Source of the DNA: Gammaproteobacteria bacterium | Lineage (GTDB): Bacteria; Pseudomonadota; Gammaproteobacteria; QNFN01 | Direction of reading: 5' to 3' | DNA length: 18,083 nt | Assembly (NCBI GenBank): GCA_003645555.1 | Contig: QNFN01000004.1 | Location: 1 to 18,083 of the forward strand | Part shown: piece after piece, positions 7,688 through 14,836 of the stretch | How the letters are laid out: each line of letters begins with the position of its first letter | Numbering within the stretch: position 1 is the stretch's first letter | Program-made: the position numbers and the translations under genes | Notes under the pieces: model-generated | Database searches by the model: none | What the model was told of the DNA's origin: nothing | Seen by the model: only the letters and a program-made list of their open reading frames with translations

Positions 7688-9255
7688 ACGATGTCGAGAC
7701 CCTGTCCCCGCAGGCCATTCCAACAGGTACCATGAACAAGGCACCGAGCATCCCACGACTGCGCGTCGGCTTGCCGTTGGGCCCGACGCTGCGCACGAAG
7801 GGTGTCGGCATGATGCTGCTTGTGGTGGTCTACGCCCTGTTTATCTGGGCCTACGCGATCAACCAGAAGAACGAACTGCTGGTGCGCTTCAACGAGCTGC
7901 GGGAGCTGCACGAGACCGAGATGCAACTCCACTTGATCGAGCTGGCGGCGTTCCGTGACATCACCGAGTTCTTCCTGTTCATCGACAGCGAGCAGGAGCT
8001 GCGCCCGGAAAACATCCGCGATCAGATCGAAGCGCTGCAACAGCGCCAGGTGGCGGTGATAGAGCGCTACCCTGAGATCGCGCCGACCTTCGCCGGACTG
8101 TCGCACGCCCTGGCCGAGGCGATCATCAATCCCGGCCGCAAGGCGCTGGCCGACGTAGGCATCCAGCTCGCCGCCACCCAGCGTTACCTGGAGCAGCTGG
8201 CCAAGGAGCTCGCGCTGTACCAGAAGGCGTTGTCTGACGACTACTACGCCCTCGGTGACGCCGCGGCGATGAGCTCGTTGCTGTTTGGCCTGTTCGGCGT
8301 GGCCGGCATCGGCCTGGTGGCGATGTACTTCTTTACCGGCCTGACGCGCGATATCAAGTCTCTCGAGCGGCGTCTCGACGACGTCGTCCACGGCTACCGC
8401 GGTGCACCTCTGCCGATACGGCGCAAGGACGAGCTCGGTCAATTGACACACGATGTCAATCGCATGGTCGAGGAACTGGCGCAGCGTGAGGAAGATCTCG
8501 ACCTGGAGCGGCGCAAGACCTTTCAGCAGGAAAAAATGGCCGCGATCGGCACCCTCGCCGCCGGCATCGTCCATGAGATTGGCAATCCGGTTGCGGCTAT
8601 TTCCGGTCTGCTAAGCACGCTGCAGTATGACCTGGGACAGGCCCCCATGGGCCACGACGACCGTGTCGAGAGGCTGCAGATGGTGCAGCAGCAGGTCGAT
8701 CGCTTGGCCGCGATCGCACGCGATGTCTCTGACTTCGCCGTGCCGCAGTCGGGCAAGCGCGAACTCCTCAACCTGAATGGCCTGGTCGAAAATACCAACC
8801 GATTTATGCGCTTCGATAAACGCCTGCGAAATATCGAGATCGTGCTCGATCTGAACCCGGGATTGCCGGCGATCTACGGCGTCTCTGATCAGCTGGTGCA
8901 GCTGCTGATGAACCTGATGATCAATGCCGCCGATGCCATGGAGGGTGGGCAGAGCGATGTATCGAAGATCAGCATTTCGACCTTTCGGGTCGGCGCTGAC
9001 ATCGGCTTGCAGATTGAAGACAGCGGTCACGGTATGGATGCGACGACGTTGGAGAAGGCGCTCGACCCCTTCTTCACCACCAAGGGAGCAGGCAAAGGCA
9101 CCGGCCTTGGCCTGCCGCTCTGCTACACCGTCGCTAACGAACACGGTGGCACTATCACCCTCGAATCGAAGCCGGGGCAGGGGACGCGCGCCCGCGTGAT
9201 CCTGCCGGTCGACGGCCGGGCCAAGCCGCGAACAGAACAGGAAATGGCCTCATGA
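7684..9255 (+). CDS. Membrane sensor histidine kinase (NtrB/ZraS-like, HAMP)
   Basis: A 523-residue inner-membrane kinase. A cytoplasmic leader of about 40 residues is followed by TM1 (about 41-59), a periplasmic region of roughly 135 residues (60-195) rich in Leu/Glu/Gln and probably an all-helical bundle, TM2 (about 198-218), and a HAMP linker ending in KDELGQLTHDVNRMVEEL. The HisKA box is EKMAAIGTLAAGIVHEIGNP with phosphoacceptor His297. The ATPase domain has N-box NLMINAADAM, G1 DSGHGMD, the FFTTK F-box and G2 GKGTGLGLPLC. All catalytic motifs are intact and there is no PAS domain. This architecture is typical of kinases paired with sigma-54 activators, and the next gene, overlapping by ATGA, is one. 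The signal sensed is not evident. HoxJ/HupT hydrogenase kinases are soluble PAS proteins, so this is not one of those. Confidence 0.93.
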   Translation: MNDVETLSPQAIPTGTMNKAPSIPRLRVGLPLGPTLRTKGVGMMLLVVVYALFIWAYAINQKNELLVRFNELRELHETEMQLHLIELAAFRDITEFFLFIDSEQELRPENIRDQIEALQQRQVAVIERYPEIAPTFAGLSHALAEAIINPGRKALADVGIQLAATQRYLEQLAKELALYQKALSDDYYALGDAAAMSSLLFGLFGVAGIGLVAMYFFTGLTRDIKSLERRLDDVVHGYRGAPLPIRRKDELGQLTHDVNRMVEELAQREEDLDLERRKTFQQEKMAAIGTLAAGIVHEIGNPVAAISGLLSTLQYDLGQAPMGHDDRVERLQMVQQQVDRLAAIARDVSDFAVPQSGKRELLNLNGLVENTNRFMRFDKRLRNIEIVLDLNPGLPAIYGVSDQLVQLLMNLMINAADAMEGGQSDVSKISISTFRVGADIGLQIEDSGHGMDATTLEKALDPFFTTKGAGKGTGLGLPLCYTVANEHGGTITLESKPGQGTRARVILPVDGRAKPRTEQEMAS

Positions 9256-10628
9256 GCGGCGACAAGGGACTGCGAGTGCTGGTGGTCGACGACGAGCCGG
9301 CCATCTGCCAGGTGCTCGCGGATGCCATTCGCCGTGGTGGATTCGAGGCCGACTACGTCAACGACGGTGAGCACGCACTGGAAACACTGCGCGGTGACGA
9401 TTTCGATATCGCGTTGTGCGACATCAAGATGCCGGGCATCGACGGTATCGAACTGGTGCGCCAGGCGCGCGAGGCGGGTGCCAGGACCACTTTCCTGATG
9501 ATGACGGCCTACGCGTCGGTCGCGACTGCGATCGAGGCGATGCGGGCCGGTGCCTACGATTACATGATCAAGCCGCTGCGCAACGAGGACGTGCTGCGGC
9601 GCCTCGACCAGATCGCTGACATCATCAGCCTGCGCGACGAGAACCGGACGTTGCGCGAAATCGTCTTCGCTGCCGACGAGGGCTTTTGCACCTTCAACTC
9701 TGAGGCGATGCAGAAGATCGACCGCCTGGTACTGAAGGTGGCGTCGAGCAACAGCACGGTGCTGATTACCGGCGAGAGTGGTACCGGCAAGGGCGTGATT
9801 GCGCGCTCGGTCCACAACCACAGTGGGCGGCGCAACGCGTTGTTTCTGCCGATCAACTGCGGCGCAATTCCGGAAAACCTGCTCGAAAGCGAGTTGTTCG
9901 GACACGTCAAGGGGGCCTTCACCGGCGCCGACCGGGCCAAGAAAGGGCTGTTCGTCGAAGCGGACAAGGGCACGATCTTCCTCGATGAAATCGGCGAGTT
10001 GCCGCTGGCGATGCAGGTCAAGCTGCTGCACGTGCTCGAGGATATGGAAATACGCGCGGTCGGCAGCGAGCGCTCACACAAGGTCGATGTCCGGATTATC
10101 GCCGCAACCAACAGTGACCTGGAGGCTGATGTCGAGAGTGGCGCCTTCCGCCAGGACCTCTTTTTCCGGCTCAACGTGGTTCACTTCCACATTCCGCCAT
10201 TGCGCGAACGGCGCATCGACATTGCCCAGTTGATCAGTCACTTCATGCAGCGCCATGCAGATCAGCTTGGGCGTGGCATGGCCTACACGCTCGACCCGAA
10301 GGCCGAGCAGTTGCTGCTGCAGCATGACTGGCCAGGCAACGTGCGTGAAATCGAGAATGTCATCGAACGCGCGCACATCCTCGCCGATGACGAGCGCATT
10401 GTCGTCCCTGATCTGCCGCCCCAGCTTGCCAAGGGCAATCATACGGGCGGGAACGATACCGTGACGGAGGAACAGTCCTTGCGCGACCGGGTGCGGGCGT
10501 TTGAGACCAGTATCATCATGGATGCGATCGACGAAGCGGAGGGGGATCGCAAGCTGGCGGCACGACGTCTCGGCATCGGCCTGTCGACACTCTATCGCAA
10601 GCTGGAAGAAGAGGGCGTGAACCTGTAA
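9252..10628 (+). CDS. Sigma-54-dependent response regulator, NtrC family
   Basis: A 458-residue transcriptional activator and partner of the preceding kinase. The receiver domain (1-120) has the acidic pair Asp13-Asp14, phosphoacceptor Asp57 in LCDIKMPG, the MMTAY switch region and the IKPL lysine. The AAA+ domain (about 150-385) has Walker A GESGTGKG from residue 174, an intact GAFTGA loop at 221-226 for sigma-54 contact, Walker B GTIFLDEIGELP, sensor I IIAATN, the arginine-finger region FRQDLFFRLN and sensor II DWPGNVREIENV. The C-terminal Fis-type helix-turn-helix is DRKLAARRLGIGLSTLYRKL. It should hydrolyse ATP to open sigma-54 promoters when phosphorylated. I found no clear -24/-12 promoter near the genes here. 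It is similar in layout to ZraR, AtoC and HoxA, and the exact subgroup is undecided. Confidence 0.95.
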   Translation: MSGDKGLRVLVVDDEPAICQVLADAIRRGGFEADYVNDGEHALETLRGDDFDIALCDIKMPGIDGIELVRQAREAGARTTFLMMTAYASVATAIEAMRAGAYDYMIKPLRNEDVLRRLDQIADIISLRDENRTLREIVFAADEGFCTFNSEAMQKIDRLVLKVASSNSTVLITGESGTGKGVIARSVHNHSGRRNALFLPINCGAIPENLLESELFGHVKGAFTGADRAKKGLFVEADKGTIFLDEIGELPLAMQVKLLHVLEDMEIRAVGSERSHKVDVRIIAATNSDLEADVESGAFRQDLFFRLNVVHFHIPPLRERRIDIAQLISHFMQRHADQLGRGMAYTLDPKAEQLLLQHDWPGNVREIENVIERAHILADDERIVVPDLPPQLAKGNHTGGNDTVTEEQSLRDRVRAFETSIIMDAIDEAEGDRKLAARRLGIGLSTLYRKLEEEGVNL

Positions 10629-10661
10629 AGGGTCCGCGCGGTCACAAACTTAATGAGTTCC

Positions 10662-10666
10662 AAGGA
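10662..10666 (+). promoter_or_regulatory. Ribosome binding site deciding the Sel1-protein start
   Basis: AAGGA at 10662-10666 lies 10 bases before ATG 10677. The earlier in-frame ATG at 10653 has no purine-rich site before it. Starting at 10677 also gives a cleaner signal peptide. Confidence 0.55.
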
Positions 10667-10676
10667 CACGTTGATC

Positions 10677-11285
10677 ATGGAGAAGAAACGATCCCATAGA
10701 CTGGTCGTCACCACGGTGTTGGCGATCGCGCTCATGCTGCCCTTGACGGCCAGTGCCGGGCCCGAGGAGGACTACCAGGAAGGAGTCGCGGCCTATCGTG
10801 AACGCAACGACATCGTCGGCGCGATTCAGCCGCTGACGCGTGCGGCCGATGCCGGTCATATCGAAGCGCAACTCCTGATCGGTTATATCCACGACTGGTC
10901 CGAGGAGAACGAGGCGTCGGTTCGCTACTATCGGATGGCGGCAGAGGCCGGCGACCCGCGTGGGCAGATGGAACTGGCACGGATGTACCTGAGCGGTGAG
11001 GGGGTCGACAAGGATTCGGCCACGGCTCGGACCTGGATCGAGAAGGCACGTGACCAGGATTATATTCCGGCGACCATCCAGATCGCCTATGCGCACTTGA
11101 GCGGCGCGATGGATTACCCGAAGGACTACGCGCAGGCGCGGGCGCTGTTCCAACAGGCGCTCGACCAGGGGTATGAGCAGGCCCGTTCGGGTCTCGCCGC
11201 AGTCGACCGTGTCGAGGCGGCTGAACGAGCAGCGGCGGAGAAGGCCGCGGCCGCCAAGGAGAGCAGTCAGAAGGCTACAAAGTAG
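10677..11285 (+). CDS. Exported Sel1-repeat (TPR-like) protein
   Basis: A 202-residue protein with a Sec signal peptide: MEKKRSHR, a hydrophobic core VVTTVLAIALMLPL, and a likely cleavage after TASA. The mature part consists of Sel1-like helical repeats with the usual AA-AGxxxAQxxLGxxY pattern (AADAGHIEAQLLIGYIH, AAEAGDPRGQMELARMYLSGEGV, and two more degenerate units). It closes with an Ala/Lys/Glu-rich tail that may be coiled. Sel1 repeats bind other proteins and often act as periplasmic adaptors in signalling or envelope pathways; no enzyme motif is visible. ATG 10677 is preferred for its ribosome-binding site, with 10653 as the alternative. It follows the response regulator by 48 bases and precedes the first propeller gene, which suggests a role with these sensory proteins, but the partner is not shown. 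Confidence 0.82.
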   Translation: MEKKRSHRLVVTTVLAIALMLPLTASAGPEEDYQEGVAAYRERNDIVGAIQPLTRAADAGHIEAQLLIGYIHDWSEENEASVRYYRMAAEAGDPRGQMELARMYLSGEGVDKDSATARTWIEKARDQDYIPATIQIAYAHLSGAMDYPKDYAQARALFQQALDQGYEQARSGLAAVDRVEAAERAAAEKAAAAKESSQKATK

Positions 11286-11337
11286 CCCCGGCCGGCCGTG
11301 ACCTGATCGCCTGCTGCCAGTAAACTGCGTACCTTTG

Positions 11338-11363
11338 CCGAACCAGGTGTCTCCCGGGTTCGG
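11338..11363. other. Stem-loop between the Sel1 gene and the first propeller gene
   Basis: CCGAACC (11338-11344) pairs perfectly with GGTTCGG (11357-11363), a 7-bp stem with a 12-base loop, inside the 105-base gap. There is no T-tract. It could be an attenuator, a processing site or chance. The gap shows no convincing promoter. Confidence 0.3.
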
Positions 11364-11390
11364 TCTCATCGTAAGCAATAATCGGTATCC

Positions 11391-12518
11391 GTGAACCTGA
11401 TGCGAACGAATCCGCGCACTTCCCTGCTGTTTCCGCTGCTGCTGGTTGGCACCCTGCTGGCGTTCGGTTGCAGTGATTCGACTCCCCCGGCGGCACCGGC
11501 TACCAGCGTGGCACCGCCCCGGGTACTCGAGACCTTCAACGTCGGCCAGGGGGTTTACGTTCGCTCGCTGAACGTTGAACCTGAGCGTGGTGCCCTCTGG
11601 GTCGGTACCTCGGCCGGTGTGCACGAGATCGATCTGGCCACCCGCGAGTTGCGCAACACTTTCACCCGCGACGACGGTCTGGCCAACGAGTATGTCTTTG
11701 CCATCGGCCTCGACCGCGACGGCTACAAGTGGTTCGGCACCAACGCCGGCGGCGTCTCCCGCTACCGGGACGGCGAGTGGCAGGTCTACTTCCCGATGCA
11801 CGGCCTGGCCGACTACTGGGTCTACTCCTTCGGGGAGCAGGCCGACGGCAGCTACTGGATCGGGACCTGGGCCGGGGTCAACCGCTACGACCCGAAGAGC
11901 GGTGAGTTCACCACCTACGTCGAAGAACTGGTCAACGAGTGGGTCTACGCCATCGGCATTGATTCGAGGGACCGCGTCTGGTTCGGCACCGAGGGTGGGG
12001 TGTCGATGTTCGACGGCAGCAACTGGAAGGAATGGACCCATGCCGACGGCATGGGCGCCGGCAACCCCAATGGCCTGCCGGTGAGTGACAATACCGGCCT
12101 CGGAACCCGCCGACGCCACGACCTCGGTATCTTCTCCGGCGGTCAGGCGACCTACAACCCGAACTACGTCTTTTCACTCTACGTCGCCCCGGACGACACC
12201 ATATGGGTCGGCACCTGGGGCGGCGGCGTAAGCCATTTCGATGGCGAGCGCTGGAGCAACCTGACCGTGGCCGACGGCCTCGCTGGAAACATCGTCTATA
12301 GCATCGCCCAGACTCCGGACGGGGCGCTCTGGTTCGGTACCCATCGCGGCCTGTCACGTTTTGACGGCGAGCGCTGGCAGACCATCGATCGTCGTGACGG
12401 GTTGCTGGAGAACAACGTCTACACCCTCACCGTCAGCGAGGACGGCGACCTCTGGGCCGGAACCCTCGGCGGCGTGACCCGCATCGGCGTGCCGGATGAC
12501 GGCGCTCCACAAAAGTAA
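11391..12518 (+). CDS. Seven-bladed two-component-regulator-type propeller lipoprotein
   Basis: A 375-residue exported protein. The leader has a long hydrophobic stretch (FPLLLVGTLLAF) and a slightly atypical lipobox ending in Cys27, then a short Pro/Ala/Thr linker. The rest is a beta-propeller of the Reg_prop type. Seven blades are marked by the strand motif [LIVKY]W[VFIA]GT: LWVGTSAGV, KWFGTNAGG, YWIGTWAGV, VWFGTEGGV, IWVGTWGGG, LWFGTHRGL, LWAGTLGGV. Each is followed by a DGL-type turn. About 35 extra residues (220-255), ending in YNPNYV, sit between blades 4 and 5. GTG 11391 is used; ATG 11400 in frame is the alternative. Such domains usually form the periplasmic sensor of hybrid kinases, but here the domain stands alone on a lipid anchor. 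The ligand is unknown. The next gene is a paralogue 24 bases downstream. Confidence 0.88.
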   Translation: MNLMRTNPRTSLLFPLLLVGTLLAFGCSDSTPPAAPATSVAPPRVLETFNVGQGVYVRSLNVEPERGALWVGTSAGVHEIDLATRELRNTFTRDDGLANEYVFAIGLDRDGYKWFGTNAGGVSRYRDGEWQVYFPMHGLADYWVYSFGEQADGSYWIGTWAGVNRYDPKSGEFTTYVEELVNEWVYAIGIDSRDRVWFGTEGGVSMFDGSNWKEWTHADGMGAGNPNGLPVSDNTGLGTRRRHDLGIFSGGQATYNPNYVFSLYVAPDDTIWVGTWGGGVSHFDGERWSNLTVADGLAGNIVYSIAQTPDGALWFGTHRGLSRFDGERWQTIDRRDGLLENNVYTLTVSEDGDLWAGTLGGVTRIGVPDDGAPQK

Positions 12519-12542
12519 ACAGATCGATACGGAGACCACGAC

Positions 12543-13850
12543 GTGAAACTCGATACCAAGGGCGTAATGCTTCTCGCCGCCGCCGGGCTGCTGCTCATCG
12601 CTGGTGGCTACTATCTAGGCTCCAGCAAGACTCCGGCACCCCCTCCGGTCGTCGCGGCCCCACCCGCGCCCGTGCAGGCACCGGCCCCGGCCCCTGCCGT
12701 ACCCCAGCCAGCCGCTCAGCCACAGGTCGGCCGCCTGCAGCCTGGCGCACAGCTGCCGGCCAGTGGCCACCCGCCATTGCCGGGTACGGCTCCGCTGGCC
12801 CAGGCGCCTTCGGTTGGTATGGCGAACAACCGTAAATTCACCCACTTCCGGGTTGGCAATCGCAATGTCAAGGCAATGCTCGCCGATGGTGAACAGGTCT
12901 GGGTTGGTACCTCGGGTGGTGTCGTCCGCTACGACCTCAAAACCGATACTCACCGCTTGTTCGACAATCGTGGCGGCCTGCTCTCCAACGGCATTTTCTG
13001 GGTCGGAAAGATCGGTGGGCGCATCAGCGTCGGCACCTACGGCGGCGGTTTGTCGATCTACGACAAAGGCAAGGACCTTTGGGACCACTTCAACATCCAG
13101 CATGGGTTGGCTGACGCCTTCATTTACGGTGTGCTCGAGGCGAGTAACGGTGACGTCTGGATCGCCACCTGGTCCGGGGCCAACCGCATCCGCGGCGGTG
13201 ACATGAACGACCGCAGCAAGTGGGACACCTACACCGTCGCCAATACCGGCGGTGGCCTGCCGAATGACTGGGTCTATGGCCTGGTCGAGGGTGTCGACGG
13301 TGTCATCTGGATGGCGACCGAGGGTGGTTTGGCTCGTTTCGAGGACGGCAAGTGGCAGAACTGGTCGCACGACGATGGCCTTGGCGCCCCGTACGAGGTG
13401 GTCAAGGAGTCGATCGAGTTCAAGAATGACCCGGCGAAGGTCTCCAGCCACCATGCCCGGCAGAAAGTCGAGCAGGGTCTCGAAGGTGTCGACGTCGCCT
13501 ACAACCCGAACTACATCGTCGCCCTGGCCTACGGTCCCGACGGTGCCGTCTGGGCCGGGACCTGGGGCGGTGGCCTGGGCCGTTTCGATGGCAGCAAGTG
13601 GACCAACTACACGGTCAACGAGGGGTTGCCGGCCAACCACGTCTTCATGCTGCGTTTCGACAAGGCGGGCAAGCTCTGGATCGGCACCAGCAAGGGGTTG
13701 GCACAGATGCAGGACGATGGCAGTTTCAGCGTCATGACCCAGGCCGACGGCCTGTTTTCGGATAACGTCTTTTCGATGGCCGAGGCGCAGGACGGCAGTC
13801 TCTGGATCGGCAGCTTCGGCGGCGTGACCAGGCTGTTTCCGGAGTCCTGA
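12543..13850 (+). CDS. Seven-bladed propeller protein with N-terminal membrane anchor
   Basis: A 435-residue paralogue of the preceding lipoprotein. It has no lipobox. Residues 8-25 (VMLLAAAGLLLIAGGYYL) form one membrane segment or uncleaved signal anchor, followed by about 65 residues rich in Pro, Ala and Gln, which looks like a flexible periplasmic spacer. Seven blades follow: VWVGTSGGV, RISVGTYGGGL, VWIATWSGAN, IWMATEGGLA, VWAGTWGGGL, LWIGTSKGLA and LWIGSFGGVT. A larger insertion (about 279-322) between blades 4 and 5 contains SSHHARQKVE and ends in YNPNYI, at the same place as in the paralogue. The start is GTG 12543, with GGAG at 12531-12534 eight bases upstream. It is closely spaced with the genes on both sides (24 and 17 bases). 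Function is inferred as ligand or protein binding in the periplasm; no catalytic motif is seen. Confidence 0.87.
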   Translation: MKLDTKGVMLLAAAGLLLIAGGYYLGSSKTPAPPPVVAAPPAPVQAPAPAPAVPQPAAQPQVGRLQPGAQLPASGHPPLPGTAPLAQAPSVGMANNRKFTHFRVGNRNVKAMLADGEQVWVGTSGGVVRYDLKTDTHRLFDNRGGLLSNGIFWVGKIGGRISVGTYGGGLSIYDKGKDLWDHFNIQHGLADAFIYGVLEASNGDVWIATWSGANRIRGGDMNDRSKWDTYTVANTGGGLPNDWVYGLVEGVDGVIWMATEGGLARFEDGKWQNWSHDDGLGAPYEVVKESIEFKNDPAKVSSHHARQKVEQGLEGVDVAYNPNYIVALAYGPDGAVWAGTWGGGLGRFDGSKWTNYTVNEGLPANHVFMLRFDKAGKLWIGTSKGLAQMQDDGSFSVMTQADGLFSDNVFSMAEAQDGSLWIGSFGGVTRLFPES

Positions 13851-13867
13851 GGCCAGGCGACGCCGGC

Positions 13868-14782
13868 ATGGCAGTTGACTTTACCGGCAAGCTGGTCGTC
13901 GCGATTTCATCACGGGCGCTGTTTGATCTGGAGGAGAGCAACACCGTCTACGAGGCCGAGGGAGTCGAGGCCTACTGCCGTTACCAGATTGAACACGAGG
14001 ACGATGTACTCGCTCCCGGTGTCGCCTTCCCGCTGGTACGCAAACTCCTGGCCCTGAATCGCGACGGCGCCGACCACCCGGGTGTAGAAGTGATCCTGCT
14101 GTCGCGCAACAACGCCGACACCGGCCTTCGCATCTTCAACTCTATCCAGCACCACGGTCTTGATATCCAGCGTGCGGCGTTTACCAACGGTGAGACGCCG
14201 TACCGCTACATCGCCGCATTCAACGCGGACCTGTTCCTCTCCGCCCGTCCCGACGACGTACGCGGCGCCCTCGATGCCGGGGTCGCTGCTGCGGCGATCA
14301 TGCCCTCGGCTCCGAACACGGAACAGGGTCACGAGTTGCGTATCGCCTTCGATGGTGACGCTGTGCTCTTTTCCGACGAGGCCGAACGTGTCTTCCGAAG
14401 CGATGGCCTCGATGCCTTCGAAACCAGTGAGGTGACCGCTGCCAGAGTGCCGCTCGAGGGCGGCCCGTTCCGTCGCTTTCTCGCCGCGCTGTACCGTATC
14501 CAGCGCGCCTACCCGGCGAAGTCAGCACCGATCCGCACGGCACTGGTCACGGCGCGCGGTGCACCCAGCCACGAGCGGGTGATCCGCACGCTGCGGGCCT
14601 GGAACATTCGTATCGACGAGGCGCTGTTTCTCGGCGGGGTCGACAAGGGCGCTTTCCTGCGCGCCTTTGCCGCCGACATCTACTTCGACGACCAGCAGGG
14701 TCACTGCGACTCGGCGCGCCAGCACGTTGCCACCGGCCACGTACCGCACGGGGTCGCCAACGAGGATGCCGAAGCCTCCTGA
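13868..14782 (+). CDS. 5'-nucleotidase, cytosolic NT5C1-like family
   Basis: A 304-residue soluble protein with no signal peptide. It matches the bacterial 5'-nucleotidase family related to animal cytosolic 5'-nucleotidase I, which hydrolyses AMP and related monophosphates. Family-typical segments are LVVAISSRALFDLEESNTVYE at the start, VEVILLSRNNADTGLRIFNS, AFNADLFLSA with the following VRGALDAGVAAA, the HAD-like Asp pair in IAFDGDAVLFSDEAE, and GGVDKGAFLRAF with IYFDDQ near the end. It starts at ATG 13868, 17 bases after the second propeller, so it is probably the last gene of the transcript. Why a nucleotide phosphatase should sit in a sensory cluster is unclear; substrate and role are not readable from the sequence. 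Family assignment is good. Confidence 0.85.
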   Translation: MAVDFTGKLVVAISSRALFDLEESNTVYEAEGVEAYCRYQIEHEDDVLAPGVAFPLVRKLLALNRDGADHPGVEVILLSRNNADTGLRIFNSIQHHGLDIQRAAFTNGETPYRYIAAFNADLFLSARPDDVRGALDAGVAAAAIMPSAPNTEQGHELRIAFDGDAVLFSDEAERVFRSDGLDAFETSEVTAARVPLEGGPFRRFLAALYRIQRAYPAKSAPIRTALVTARGAPSHERVIRTLRAWNIRIDEALFLGGVDKGAFLRAFAADIYFDDQQGHCDSARQHVATGHVPHGVANEDAEAS

Positions 14783-14790
14783 CATTACCA

Positions 14791-14828
14791 GGGGTCGTCT
14801 CCGCGCCTGATCGACGCCCCTCGCGGGG
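14791..14828. terminator. GC-rich stem candidates in the convergent gap
   Basis: The 54-base space between the 5'-nucleotidase stop and the convergent small gene holds GGGGTCG (14791-14797), which can pair imperfectly with CGACGCCCC (14812-14820), and an alternative CCCC-TCGC-GGGG stem (14817-14828). There is no T-tract. The convergent position suits a two-way terminator, but the fold evidence is weak. Confidence 0.3.
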
Positions 14829-14836
14829 ACACCGGG

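Noticed and set aside
10650..12119. 489-codon minus-strand frame opposite the Sel1 and first propeller genes
   Set aside because: The plus-strand genes have signal peptides and clear repeats; the antisense product is repetitive only because it mirrors propeller repeats.
12615..13640. 341-codon minus-strand frame opposite the second propeller gene
   Set aside because: Shadow of the repeated propeller codons, with no domain of its own.
11580..13840. Tandem DNA repeats in the propeller genes as a separate repeat element
   Set aside because: The periodicity follows the protein blades (about 40-60 codons) and is degenerate at DNA level; it is coding, not a satellite or CRISPR array.
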